Assembly: GCA_020024155.1 (NCBI GenBank)
Contig: JAHHUE010000018.1
Location: 1-25,015, forward strand
DNA: 25,015 bases
Direction of reading: 5' to 3'
DNA from: Oscillospiraceae bacterium
GTDB taxonomy: Bacteria > Bacillota > Clostridia > Oscillospirales > Ruminococcaceae
Made by a program: the position numbers and the translations under genes. Positions 14,543 through 22,490 of the stretch are shown one piece after another (position 1 is the first letter of the stretch; each line of letters starts with the position of its first letter). The notes under the pieces were generated by a model. It had not been told where the DNA came from. It did not search any database and worked only from the letters and a program-made list of their open reading frames with translations.

Positions 14543-15547
14543 ATGAAAAAGTTCATTGCATTGGCATTGACAGCAGCATTGGCAATTTCTATGGTTGCTT
14601 GTGGTGCAAAAAATGATGGTGGCGAAGACAATAAAGATGAAGCTGCATATAAAACAGGTGTTGGCGCAGTTATTTCTGTAAAAGCTACTGATGAAACAGC
14701 AGAAAAAGGTTCATACGCACAGGTTGATACAAAAATCGTTGCTGCATCTTTTGACGCAGAGGGCAAAGTTGTTTCTGCAACAATTGACGTTGCTCAAAAC
14801 CAAGCACAATTCAACGCAGAAGGCAAACTTGACGGTGAAATCGACCTCAGAACAAAAAACGAAAAAGGCGACAACTACGGTATGAAAGCTGCTTCTGGTA
14901 TCGGCAAAGAAATGTATGAACAACATCAAGCTCTTGCTGAATACTTTGTTGGTAAAACAGTTGAAGAAATAAAAGCTATCCCAACACAAGCTAAAGATGA
15001 CAATCATCCAGCAGTTCCAGCAGATGAAGACCTTAAAGCAAGCGTAACAATCACAATTCAAGATTATGTTGCAGCTATTGAAAAAGCATACAAAAATGCA
15101 GTTCCAACATCTGCACCAGTTGCAAAAACAGGTCTTGGTATCGTTGTAAACGGCACAGCAAAAGATGAAGATGGCGACAAAGGCGCATCTGCAAAATTTG
15201 ATACAACATTTATGGTTGTAGCTCTTGACGAAAAAGATACAGTTGTTGGCGCACAGGTTGACATTGCAGAACAAGAAGTTAAATTTGATGTAAACGGTGC
15301 AGTTGAAGGCGAAACAGCTCTTGAAACAAAGAACGAAAAAGGCGACAACTACGGTATGAAAGCTGCTTCTGGTATCGGCAAAGAAATGTATGAACAACAT
15401 CAAGCATTTGCTGAATGGATGGTAGGCAAAACAGTTTCTGACATCTCCGGTGTTAAAGAAGATGACGAAGACCTTAAAGCAAGCATCACAGTTAATATGA
15501 CTTCTTATATGGAAGCATTTGGCAAAGCTGTTAAAAACGCAAAATAA
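14543..15547 (+). CDS. Lipoprotein with two tandem related domains, function unknown
   Basis: A 334-residue secreted lipoprotein: signal peptide MKKFIALALTAALAISMVA, with the lipid-modified Cys at 20. An acidic linker then leads to two homologous domains (about 37-186 and 195-333), each starting KTG(V/L)G and containing a shared 27-residue block (104-130 and 262-288) with the motif DNYGMKAASGIGKEMYEQ. The domains are rich in Lys, Asp and Ala with no Cys after position 20. I recall similar lipoproteins in other Clostridia but cannot name a family or function. ATG 14543 follows GGAGG; an upstream in-frame TTG overlaps that site and is rejected. A strong promoter and a biased codon set point to high expression. 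It could bind a ligand at the cell surface. The ABC importer genes downstream are separated by a terminator. Confidence 0.85.
   Translation: MKKFIALALTAALAISMVACGAKNDGGEDNKDEAAYKTGVGAVISVKATDETAEKGSYAQVDTKIVAASFDAEGKVVSATIDVAQNQAQFNAEGKLDGEIDLRTKNEKGDNYGMKAASGIGKEMYEQHQALAEYFVGKTVEEIKAIPTQAKDDNHPAVPADEDLKASVTITIQDYVAAIEKAYKNAVPTSAPVAKTGLGIVVNGTAKDEDGDKGASAKFDTTFMVVALDEKDTVVGAQVDIAEQEVKFDVNGAVEGETALETKNEKGDNYGMKAASGIGKEMYEQHQAFAEWMVGKTVSDISGVKEDDEDLKASITVNMTSYMEAFGKAVKNAK
14858..14931 (+). repeat. 74-bp direct repeat, copy 1 (inside lipoprotein gene)
   Basis: This segment is identical, base for base, to 15332-15405, 474 bp (158 codons) downstream in the same frame. It encodes the most conserved block of the domain. 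Flanking sequence of the two domains has diverged considerably. Confidence 0.95.
15332..15405 (+). repeat. 74-bp direct repeat, copy 2 (inside lipoprotein gene)
   Basis: Second exact copy of 14858-14931. Recombination between the two would delete exactly 474 bp and leave an in-frame single-domain protein. Confidence 0.95.
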
Positions 15548-15581
15548 TTTATATCTTTAAGATATAATAAAATAAGCAATT

Positions 15582-15612
15582 AAAGCAGACATTTTATAGT
15601 GTCTGCTTTTTT
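15582..15612 (+). terminator. Strong terminator after the lipoprotein gene
   Basis: AAAGCAGACA (15582-15591) pairs perfectly with TGTCTGCTTT (15600-15609) around an 8-nt loop, with T residues to 15612. It separates the lipoprotein gene from the ABC importer operon. Confidence 0.92.
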
Positions 15613-15752
15613 GTTGTGCAAAATATAAATTATACTATTTGTTATATTTACACAAAATAAGAAAAAATATTTTAAATTAAAAGAATATTACATATAGTAT
15701 AATTTTACTGATATATCCCCTGCTTTATGTCACATACTTATCCGTTTACTAA

Positions 15753-15758
15753 TATAAT
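15753..15758 (+). promoter_or_regulatory. Possible -10 of the ABC importer operon
   Basis: TATAAT at 15753-15758 lies about 20 bp before the first start codon, with no good -35. Another TATAAT is at 15698-15703, also without a matching -35. I looked for a TPP riboswitch in this 170-bp leader and saw no CUGAGA-type core. Confidence 0.3.
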
Positions 15759-15779
15759 ATGGGAAAGTAGGTGGTTTTA

Positions 15780-16532
15780 TTGAATAATTTTTTACAGGTA
15801 AATAATATACAATTGATTTATCAAACGCCAACAGAAGAAACAATGGCTGTAAAGGATGTTAATTTCAATGTAGAGGAGGGGCAGTTTGTAAGTATAGTTG
15901 GCCCAAGTGGCTGTGGTAAAAGTACATTGCTGTCTTGCATAGCCTCCCTTACTACACAGCAAAAAGGCTCTATACTTTTACAGGGCAAGGATATTTCAAC
16001 ACAAAGAAACGACATAGGTTATATGCTTCAAAGCGATAACCTTATGCCGTGGCGTTCAATTTACAAAAATGTGCTTTTAGGTTTGGAAATAAGAAATCAG
16101 CTTACAAGCGAAAATATAGAATATGTAAATTCCCTTTTAAAAAAATATGATTTATGGCAGTTTAAAGACAGTTTTCCTTCCAGACTTTCCGGTGGTATGC
16201 GTCAGCGTGTGGCACTTATACGCACGTTGGCAATAAAACCGAAAATATTGTTATTAGACGAGGCGTTTTCTGCTTTGGATTATCAGACAAGAGTAAATGT
16301 AAGCTGTGATGTTTTCTCAATTCTAAGAAAAGAAAATAAAACACTTTTAATGGTTACACACGATATTCCAGAGGCAATAGCTATGTCAGATAAAGTTATA
16401 GTTTTATCTTCCAGACCTTCTGTGGTTAAAAAGGAAATAAATATAGATTTATCAGAAGTTGACCCGGTAAAACGCCGTAACCACCCTGCATTTCAGGGTT
16501 ATTTCAATACTATATGGAAGGAGCTGAGCTGA
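15780..16532 (+). CDS. ABC importer ATPase (SsuB/TauB/ThiZ type)
   Basis: The energy-coupling subunit of a three-gene importer. From the chosen TTG start (250 residues): Walker A GPSGCGKST (41-49), Q-loop Gln84, signature LSGGM (136-140), Walker B ILLLDE (156-161) and switch His194. QSDNLMPWRS after the Q-loop resembles the nitrate/taurine/sulfonate ATPase subgroup. I prefer TTG 15780 because an AGGTGG element lies 5 bp before it, the same form that precedes spoIIP; a GTG at 15771 would overlap that element. The permease gene follows after 2 bp. The substrate cannot be read from this subunit. Confidence 0.92.
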   Translation: MNNFLQVNNIQLIYQTPTEETMAVKDVNFNVEEGQFVSIVGPSGCGKSTLLSCIASLTTQQKGSILLQGKDISTQRNDIGYMLQSDNLMPWRSIYKNVLLGLEIRNQLTSENIEYVNSLLKKYDLWQFKDSFPSRLSGGMRQRVALIRTLAIKPKILLLDEAFSALDYQTRVNVSCDVFSILRKENKTLLMVTHDIPEAIAMSDKVIVLSSRPSVVKKEINIDLSEVDPVKRRNHPAFQGYFNTIWKELS

Positions 16533-16534
16533 CG

Positions 16535-17341
16535 GTGAACAATATACTGACACCAAGACAGGAATATCTGAAAAGCAGAAAACAAAGAAAAATAAAAATA
16601 CTTTTTTGGCAGTTTTTTATAGTGTTTGCATTTATAGCAATATGGGAAGCTTTAACAGATTTTGGTGTTATTGACCCATTTATATTCTCTTCTCCATCAA
16701 GAATATTCAAAATATTTATAATAATGGCACAGACGGATTTGTATTATCATATACTGATAACGGTGCTTGAAACTTTTATAGGATTTTTGCTTGGTGTAGT
16801 GTTAGGTATTCTAATTGCTGTTTTGTTATGGTTTTCCCCATTTTTTAACGAAATTATGGCACCTTTTTTGGTTGTGCTTAACAGCTTGCCAAAAATTGCT
16901 CTTGGACCAGTAATAATTGTATGGGCTGGTGCAGGAATGAGTGCAATAATTGTTATGGCAGTTGCAATATCACTTATTGTAACAGTGTTGGAACTTTCCG
17001 GTGGTTTTGCTACAACAGATAAAAACCTTATAACAACTCTTGTAAGTTTTGGTGCAACAAAAAAACAGGTGTTTTTAAAGGTGGTTTTGCCTTACAATGT
17101 TCCGGTGTTGTTCCAAAGCTTAAAGGTTAATATCGGTTTAAGTCTTGTTGGTGTTATAGCAGGCGAATTTCTGGTTTCAAAAGCAGGACTTGGTTATCTT
17201 ATAGTTTATGCCGGTCAGGTATTCAAAATGGATTTGGTGATGATGAGTGTGATAATTCTTGGAATAATTGCATTTGCTATGTATTACCTTATAGTTTTTA
17301 TCCGTCAGATTGTTGAAAAAAGAATAAATCACGATATATAA
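16535..17341 (+). CDS. ABC importer permease (SsuC/TauC type)
   Basis: A 268-residue integral membrane protein with about six hydrophobic segments. The EAA-type loop that docks on the ATPase is visible as LVSFGATKKQVFLKVVLP. Sequence around IDPFIFSSPSRI and LPKIALGPVIIVWAG fits the nitrate/sulfonate/taurine/thiamine-precursor permease family. I favour GTG 16535, preceded by AAGGAG 11 bp away; an ATG at 16514 would overlap the ATPase gene and the same ribosome binding site. Its stop overlaps the ribosome binding site of the binding-protein gene, so the three genes are one operon. Confidence 0.9.
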   Translation: MNNILTPRQEYLKSRKQRKIKILFWQFFIVFAFIAIWEALTDFGVIDPFIFSSPSRIFKIFIIMAQTDLYYHILITVLETFIGFLLGVVLGILIAVLLWFSPFFNEIMAPFLVVLNSLPKIALGPVIIVWAGAGMSAIIVMAVAISLIVTVLELSGGFATTDKNLITTLVSFGATKKQVFLKVVLPYNVPVLFQSLKVNIGLSLVGVIAGEFLVSKAGLGYLIVYAGQVFKMDLVMMSVIILGIIAFAMYYLIVFIRQIVEKRINHDI

Positions 17342-17350
17342 GGAGGCATT

Positions 17351-18340
17351 ATGAAAAAGATTATCAGTATTTTATTATCAACAGCTTTGCTTTGCACAGT
17401 TTTAAGTGGGTGCAGCAAAAGCCCAAAAGAGCCACTTAAAGAAATAACTTTAAGCGAAGTTACTCACTCTATATTTTATGCAGCACAGTATGTTGCAATA
17501 AATGAGGGCTATTTTGAAGATGAAGGCTTGAAAATTGAACTTGTAAATGCAGGCGGAGCAGATAAGGTTATGACAAGTGTGCTTACAAAATCTGCTGATA
17601 TTGGTTTTGCAGGTGCAGAAGCTTGTGTATATGTACACGCACAGGGCAAAGACGATGCGCCACAGGTATTTGCTCAGCTTACAAAATGTGACGGTTCTTT
17701 CTTGGTGGGCAGAGAAAAAGTTGATAACTTTGATTGGCAGAGCTTAAAGGGCAGTACAATTTTGCCGGGACGCAAAGGTGGCATGCCATATATGACATTA
17801 CTTTATGCTTTGAATAAAAACGGTCTTGAAGTTGGCAAAGATGTATTTTTTAATGATACAATACAATTTAATGCAATGACTGGTGCTTTTCTTTCCGGTG
17901 AAGGCGATTATGTTACAGTGTTTGAGCCTTCTGCAACAGATATGGAATTACAGAACAAAGGCTATATAATGGCATCAGTTGGAGAAACAGCGGGAGAAGT
18001 TCCATATACAACTTATTTTGCAAATAAAGATTATGACCCTGAAATTTTGCAGAAATTTACAAATGCGATTGCAAAAGGTCAAAAATTTGTTGCAGAAAAA
18101 ACAGCAAAAGAGATTGCACAGTCAATACAGCCATCTTTCCCAGAAACAGATGTTAACATCATAGAGAAAGTTGTACAGAGATATAAAGATATTGGCGCAT
18201 ACAGTGAAAGTCCGGTTATGGAGCAGGACGCATTTGACAGAATTGTAGAAATAATCAGAAATGCCGGAGAATTAGACGAAAATGCAGTTGTTACATTTAA
18301 TGATGTGATTAACAACACTTATGCAGAAAAAGCAAAATAA
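17351..18340 (+). CDS. ABC importer substrate-binding lipoprotein (NMT1/SsuA type)
   Basis: A 329-residue extracytoplasmic binding protein. The signal peptide ends at lipobox LSGC with lipidated Cys21. The opening of the mature domain (EITLSEVTHSIFYAAQYVAINEGYFEDEGLKIELVNAGG) is typical of NMT1/THI5-like and SsuA-like proteins that bind thiamine precursors, riboflavin, sulfonates or nitrate. Further family features are ADIGFAGAEA, LKGSTILPGRKGGMP and YVTVFEPSA. Nothing singles out the ligand, and no metabolic gene or riboswitch nearby helps. AGGAGG lies 4 bp before ATG. It ends the three-gene operon, closed by a shared terminator. Confidence 0.9.
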   Translation: MKKIISILLSTALLCTVLSGCSKSPKEPLKEITLSEVTHSIFYAAQYVAINEGYFEDEGLKIELVNAGGADKVMTSVLTKSADIGFAGAEACVYVHAQGKDDAPQVFAQLTKCDGSFLVGREKVDNFDWQSLKGSTILPGRKGGMPYMTLLYALNKNGLEVGKDVFFNDTIQFNAMTGAFLSGEGDYVTVFEPSATDMELQNKGYIMASVGETAGEVPYTTYFANKDYDPEILQKFTNAIAKGQKFVAEKTAKEIAQSIQPSFPETDVNIIEKVVQRYKDIGAYSESPVMEQDAFDRIVEIIRNAGELDENAVVTFNDVINNTYAEKAK

Positions 18341-18363
18341 GCCTTATTTGACCTATTAAAGAT

Positions 18364-18408
18364 AAAACTGATGGTGCTTGCAGATAAAAAGCGAACGCCA
18401 TCAGTTTT
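18364..18408. terminator. Bidirectional terminator
   Basis: AAAACTGATGG (18364-18374) pairs perfectly with 18398-18408; T residues follow to the right. It terminates the ABC operon, and its A-flank can serve the small leftward gene whose stop begins at 18411. Confidence 0.8.
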
Positions 18409-18684
18409 TTATTTGAATTTTATAAAGAGAAAAATAATAAAAATAATCGCACTTATACTCATTTCTATTAGCACACTGTATTTTTTTGATTTTGCTGTTT
18501 TGCAGTATTTTATAATAAAATCTAAGATATATAAAAATGCTGCTGAAAATATGCACATTAAAAATAATAGTGTAAGTATATTAAATAAAGGGTTTGGATG
18601 GGAAATATCAAATATAAATAATATAAATAACAACAAAAAAGCAAGTGCAGATAAAAAAATACTTGTTTTCAATATTTTGCTCAT
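18409..18684 (-). CDS. Small three-helix membrane protein, unknown
   Basis: 91 residues with three hydrophobic segments (about 7-27, 33-58 and 75-90) separated by a short Asp/Pro loop and a Lys-rich loop (KYCKTAKSKKYS), ending KFK. ATG 18684 follows AGGAG at 10 bp; a TTG three codons upstream is too close to that site. The stop abuts the bidirectional terminator, which supports this strand over an overlapping plus-strand frame. No promoter is convincing. I recognise no family, and no neighbour suggests a role. Confidence 0.55.
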   Translation of the reverse strand: MSKILKTSIFLSALAFLLLFILFIFDISHPNPLFNILTLLFLMCIFSAAFLYILDFIIKYCKTAKSKKYSVLIEMSISAIIFIIFLFIKFK

Positions 18685-18841
18685 TGATGGCAAGCTCCTA
18701 TATAGTTAGTAATAATTTAATAAAATATGATATATTTTTAGAGTGATGAAGAGAGTTTATTTTTGAGTTTTGCTATATACGAAATAATATATCACATAAT
18801 GCAAATTAAATAAAAGTTATAATTATAAACAAATTAAAAAA

Positions 18842-18871
18842 GCAGACACAAATTTTGTACATTGTGTCTGC
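18842..18871 (-). terminator. Terminator of the deaminase gene
   Basis: GCAGACACAA (18842-18851) pairs perfectly with TTGTGTCTGC (18862-18871). Read leftward the stem is followed by a run of six T residues, closing the minus-strand deaminase gene 20 bp past its stop. Confidence 0.85.
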
Positions 18872-18891
18872 CATTTTATTATAAATTTTAT

Positions 18892-19380
18892 TTAATATCC
18901 CATTATACCTTCAAGGCTTTCATCTTTCCCAATCCATTCACTTTCAACATCAATAACACGAAATTCATCTTCACTGTCACGCACAATAACAGTGCTTATA
19001 CCTGCATTTATAATCATTCTTTTACACATTGAACAGCAGTTTGCGTTTTGTACAAGCTCCCCTGTTTTTGCATCTCTGCCGGCAAGATATAAAGTTGCTC
19101 CAAGCATTTTATCTCGTGGTGCAGATATAATTGCATTTGCCTCTGCGTGTACACTGCGACACATTTCGTATCTTTCTCCACGAGGAATCTGCATTTTTTC
19201 TCTTATGCAATATCCAAGGTCACAACAGTTTTTTCTGCCTCTTGGTGCGCCAACATAACCAGTGGAAATAATTTCATCGTTATTTACAATAATTGCACCG
19301 TAATTTCTGCGTAAACAAGTACCTCTTTGAAGTACAGTTTCTGCTATATCCAAATAATAATTTATTTTATTTTTTCTCAT
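18892..19380 (-). CDS. dCMP/cytidine deaminase-family protein (ComEB-like)
   Basis: A zinc-dependent deaminase of 162 residues. HAEAN gives His78 (zinc) and Glu80 (proton shuttle), and CCSMCKRMIINAG gives Cys116 and Cys119 as the other zinc ligands. The usual Pro before the first Cys is replaced by Cys. RRNYGAIIV, STGYVGAPRG and GYCIRE match the deoxycytidylate deaminase group, whose product dUMP feeds dTMP synthesis. Substrate specificity within the group varies, so this is a family call. Start ATG 19380 has a weak AAGGT site. It is divergent from cdd, another pyrimidine deaminase gene, and shows no partner gene of its own. Confidence 0.85.
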   Translation of the reverse strand: MRKNKINYYLDIAETVLQRGTCLRRNYGAIIVNNDEIISTGYVGAPRGRKNCCDLGYCIREKMQIPRGERYEMCRSVHAEANAIISAPRDKMLGATLYLAGRDAKTGELVQNANCCSMCKRMIINAGISTVIVRDSEDEFRVIDVESEWIGKDESLEGIMGY

Positions 19381-19572
19381 AACAATACCTTCATATAAAA
19401 ATATAATTTATACAGTATTTTATAGCAAAAAAGAAAAATAATCAATGAAATTTATTAAAAAGTGTGGTACAATATTAGGAAACTGTAAAATTACAATTGT
19501 GATAGGTTATAATGTTTATTTTGAAATTATAACTTTTCTGTCGGATAAAATTTGACAAAAAGGAGATTTTTT

Positions 19573-19998
19573 ATGGCAGATATAACAAATGAAATGCGTC
19601 ATACTCTTGCAGAAAAAGCGTGGCAGGCAAGAAAAAATGCTTATGCGCCATATTCTAATTTTAAAGTGGGTGCAGCGGCGCTTGGTGTTGACGGAAAAAT
19701 TTATACAGGCTGTAATATAGAAAATGTTTCTTATGGGCTTACAAATTGCGGAGAGAGAACTGCAATTTTCAAAATGGTTTCTGAGGGGTGCACAGAGTTT
19801 GTTGCTTTGGCACTTGCAGGTACAGATGACCCAGAGCAGATAACTCCTTGTGGAGCGTGCCGTCAGGTTATGTGTGAGTTTTGCCATAATATTGATGAAA
19901 CAGAAATAATTTTTGCAGGAAAAGACGGTCAGATTATAGTTGAAACATTAGACAAACTTTATCCAAGACCATTTACAAAATTTAAAACACAGGAATAA
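19573..19998 (+). CDS. cdd: Cytidine deaminase
   Basis: Deaminates cytidine and deoxycytidine to uridines for pyrimidine salvage. The 141-residue length fits the homotetrameric form. APYSNFKVGAA and the substrate loop CNIENVSYGLTNCGERTA are diagnostic, with zinc ligand Cys59 and catalytic Glu61. PCGACRQVMCEF provides zinc ligands Cys93 and Cys96. AAGGAG lies just before ATG 19573; the frame extends upstream but without a ribosome binding site. A TTGAAA/GATAAA pair 17 bp apart (19521-19549) is a possible promoter. rsmA follows after 3 bp. Confidence 0.95.
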   Translation: MADITNEMRHTLAEKAWQARKNAYAPYSNFKVGAAALGVDGKIYTGCNIENVSYGLTNCGERTAIFKMVSEGCTEFVALALAGTDDPEQITPCGACRQVMCEFCHNIDETEIIFAGKDGQIIVETLDKLYPRPFTKFKTQE

Positions 19999-20001
19999 TT
20001 T

Positions 20002-20859
20002 ATGAACAGAGAACTTACAAATATTTCTTATATAAAAGATTTGTGCAACCGATACGGATTTGCACTTCAAAAAAACTTTGGACAAAACTTTATTGTAAAC
20101 AGTGGGATATGTCCAAAAATTGCAGAATACGCAGAAGTTGATGAAAACTGTGGCGTTATTGAAATTGGTACAGGTATAGGTGTACTTACAAAAGAACTTG
20201 CTTTGCGTGCAAAAAAAGTTGTTGCAATTGAAATTGACACAAAACTATTGCCTCTTTTGGGAGAAACACTTTCAGATTTTGACAACATAAAAATTATAAA
20301 TCAAGATGTGCTTAAAGTTGACCTTGCTCAGCTTATAAAAGAAGAGTTTGGAGATATGCCGGTTAAAGTTTGTGCAAACTTGCCTTATTATATTACCAGC
20401 CCTATTATAATGAAATTGTTGGAGGATAGACTTCCGATAGAAAATATTACTGTTATGGTGCAAAAAGAGGCTGCACAGCGTATTTGTGCAAAAGAAAAAA
20501 GCCGTGATGCAGGTGCAATAAGCCTTGCAGTTAATTATTACGCACAGCCAACAGTTTGTTTTAATGTTTCACCAGGGTCATTTTTTCCACCTCCAAAGGT
20601 TACTTCAAGTGTAATCAGACTTGATATTGCAAAAGATGCAAAAGTTACACCTAAAAACGAAAAAAATATGTTCAAACTTATTCGTGCAGCTTTCACTCAA
20701 CGCAGAAAAACTTTTGTAAACAGTGTAAGTGCAACACTTGGTATGTCAAAATCAGATATAGAAAATGCTTTGGAACAGATAGGAGAAAACAAGCTTATTC
20801 GTCCTGAACAGCTTTCTCTTAGGCAGTTTAGTGATTTATCAGATATTTTATTTGGTTAA
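20002..20859 (+). CDS. rsmA: 16S rRNA (adenine1518/1519-N6)-dimethyltransferase
   Basis: Dimethylates two adjacent adenines in the 3' terminal helix of 16S rRNA during late 30S assembly; loss gives kasugamycin resistance. The 285-residue protein shows KNFGQNFI (25-31), the SAM-binding EIGTGIG (54-60), the acidic EID that binds the ribose, the catalytic NLPYY (126-130) and the C-terminal AFTQRRKTF segment. The ribosome binding site overlaps the end of cdd. It probably shares a transcript with cdd and the EamA gene. Confidence 0.96.
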   Translation: MNRELTNISYIKDLCNRYGFALQKNFGQNFIVNSGICPKIAEYAEVDENCGVIEIGTGIGVLTKELALRAKKVVAIEIDTKLLPLLGETLSDFDNIKIINQDVLKVDLAQLIKEEFGDMPVKVCANLPYYITSPIIMKLLEDRLPIENITVMVQKEAAQRICAKEKSRDAGAISLAVNYYAQPTVCFNVSPGSFFPPPKVTSSVIRLDIAKDAKVTPKNEKNMFKLIRAAFTQRRKTFVNSVSATLGMSKSDIENALEQIGENKLIRPEQLSLRQFSDLSDILFG

Positions 20860-20876
20860 AGATTATAGAGGGTAAA

Positions 20877-21788
20877 ATGAAAAAGCAAACAGCAATTTTT
20901 ACATTGATTATTGTAACAATTATCTGGGGTGGAGGTTTTTCTGCTGTAAGAATGTCTTTGGACTTGGGCGTTACAGTGGGGCTTACTAATGTTATAAGAG
21001 GGTTTATCTTTACATTGATGGTATTTATATGTTTTCCTAAACAAATTTTGAGTATGAAGTGGAAACATATGAAACTTGGTCTTTTAGCAGGCTTATTTAA
21101 CGCAGGAAGTTTTATTTTTCAAACAATAGGTGCAGAACACACAACACTTTCAAATAACGCATTTTTAACAACAACAAATGTTGTTATGACACCTTTTCTT
21201 GCGTGGATAATGCTTGGCAATAAACCAAAGAAAAAGAACTTTATTGCAGTTGCAATTTGTATGCTTGGTACTGCTGTTTTGGCAGGCATATTCCAAAATA
21301 CAATAAGTTTTAATATCGGCGATTTATTTACACTTCTATGTGCATTGTGCTATGCAATTTCAATTGTTTTGTTGTCTGTTCAGGCATCAGACAGCCACTT
21401 TGCATCAAGTGCGTTTATGATGGGTCTTACCCACTTTTTAAGTGGTTTAGTGTATTTTGTTGTTACAGAAAAAGCATATGTCCCACAAATTGACTGGAAA
21501 CTTGCAGTTTTGCCATTACTTTATCTTGGTGTAGCGTCATCGTTTTTGGCACAGACAATGCAGGTTGCAGCACAGAAATATCTTACGCCGTCAACGGCAA
21601 GTCTTGTTATGATGCTAGAAAGTATCTGGGGCAGTTTGTTCTCAATTATGTTTGGATTTGAAAACTTTACATTAAATTTGCTTATCGGTGGTGGGCTTAT
21701 TGTGGCAAGCCTTATTGTAAGCGAAGTTTCTTTTCCATTAAAAAATAAAGTTGTAAGCAAACAGGCAGTTGCATCTCAAAAAATATAG
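20877..21788 (+). CDS. EamA/DMT-family transporter (ten-helix)
   Basis: A 303-residue polytopic membrane protein with two repeated five-helix halves. The opening ILIxxTIIWGGGFSAVRM-like segment and the second-half signature ASLVMMLESIWGSLFS are characteristic of the drug/metabolite transporter superfamily. Members export amino acids, sugars or other metabolites; specificity cannot be read here. AGAGGG precedes ATG 17 bp after rsmA, so it is likely the last gene of cdd-rsmA-eamA. A terminator follows. Confidence 0.9.
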   Translation: MKKQTAIFTLIIVTIIWGGGFSAVRMSLDLGVTVGLTNVIRGFIFTLMVFICFPKQILSMKWKHMKLGLLAGLFNAGSFIFQTIGAEHTTLSNNAFLTTTNVVMTPFLAWIMLGNKPKKKNFIAVAICMLGTAVLAGIFQNTISFNIGDLFTLLCALCYAISIVLLSVQASDSHFASSAFMMGLTHFLSGLVYFVVTEKAYVPQIDWKLAVLPLLYLGVASSFLAQTMQVAAQKYLTPSTASLVMMLESIWGSLFSIMFGFENFTLNLLIGGGLIVASLIVSEVSFPLKNKVVSKQAVASQKI

Positions 21789-21808
21789 AAATTGTATTCA
21801 ATATAACT

Positions 21809-21841
21809 AGGCAGAAGGCAGTCAAGTTTTCTGCCTTTTTT
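21809..21841 (+). terminator. Terminator after the EamA-family gene
   Basis: AGGCAGAA (21809-21816) pairs with TTCTGCCT (21829-21836) around a 12-nt loop, followed by T residues to 21841. Confidence 0.85.
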
Positions 21842-21850
21842 AGTGCAAAA

Positions 21851-21883
21851 AAATAAGCGACACCAAATTGGCATCACTTATTT
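21851..21883 (-). terminator. Imperfect terminator of the rubrerythrin gene
   Basis: AAATAAG (21851-21857) pairs with CTTATTT (21877-21883), with further interrupted pairing inside. Read leftward a T tract follows. It lies just past the rubrerythrin stop. Confidence 0.6.
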
Positions 21884-21895
21884 ATGTTTTATAAA

Positions 21896-22435
21896 TTAGA
21901 AATTGCTTTTCTTAACTTCAAAGTATGCTTGTGGATGTGCACATACTGGACATACAGCAGGTGCTTTTGTACCGTAGTGTACATGACCACAGTTTGAGCA
22001 GTACCATGCCTGCTGTTCTGATTTTTCAAATACTTCGCCATTTTCTATATTAGCTAAGAGTTTCAAATATCTTTCTTCATGGTCTTTTTCAATTTTTGCA
22101 ACAGCATCAAACAAAAATGCAATATGGTCAAAGCCTTCGCTTCTTGCTTCTTCTGCCATACGACTGTACATTTCTGTGTGTTCGTAATTTTCACCGGCAG
22201 CAGCATCTTTTAAGTTATCCATAGTGCTTCCGATTTCACCATCATGCAAAAGTTTAAACCAGATTTTTGCGTGTTCTTTTTCATTGTTTGCAGTTTCTGT
22301 AAATAATTCTGCAATCTGTACATAGCCTTCTTTTTTAGCTTTTGATGCATAGTAAGTGTATTTGTTTCTAGCTTGGCTTTCACCTGCAAATGCAGCCATA
22401 AGATTAGCTTCTGTTTTTGTACCTTTTAAATTCAT
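21896..22435 (-). CDS. Rubrerythrin
   Basis: A non-haem diiron peroxidase protecting anaerobes from hydrogen peroxide. The ferritin-like four-helix domain (about 1-135) carries the diiron ligands in the GESQAR segment (Glu19) and NNEKEHA (Glu52 and His55), with a second E-rich set near EMYSRMAEEA and EKDHEER. A C-terminal rubredoxin-like domain has two CxxC pairs (WYCSNCG and CPVCA). The 179-residue length and two-domain order are standard. AGAGGT precedes ATG. It stands alone with its own promoter and a palindromic operator candidate, consistent with peroxide or iron control by a Fur/PerR-type regulator, which is inferred. Confidence 0.96.
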   Translation of the reverse strand: MNLKGTKTEANLMAAFAGESQARNKYTYYASKAKKEGYVQIAELFTETANNEKEHAKIWFKLLHDGEIGSTMDNLKDAAAGENYEHTEMYSRMAEEARSEGFDHIAFLFDAVAKIEKDHEERYLKLLANIENGEVFEKSEQQAWYCSNCGHVHYGTKAPAVCPVCAHPQAYFEVKKSNF

Positions 22436-22490
22436 AATTTTACCTCTTTTACCTTGTTTTTATTGTAAATATTTGCAAATAGCAAATATA

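Noticed and set aside
14711..15403. 230-codon open frame on the minus strand across the lipoprotein gene
   Set aside because: Cys/Phe-rich translation with repeated segments that mirror the duplicated gene beneath it, no ribosome binding site; a shadow of the real plus-strand frame.
15613..15779. TPP or other riboswitch before the NMT1-type ABC importer
   Set aside because: No conserved TPP core (CUGAGA or the downstream ACCUGA-type segment) or other structured leader could be found.
18371..18709. Plus-strand 112-codon frame as a gene
   Set aside because: It starts inside the terminator of the ABC operon without a ribosome binding site; the minus-strand frame is better supported.
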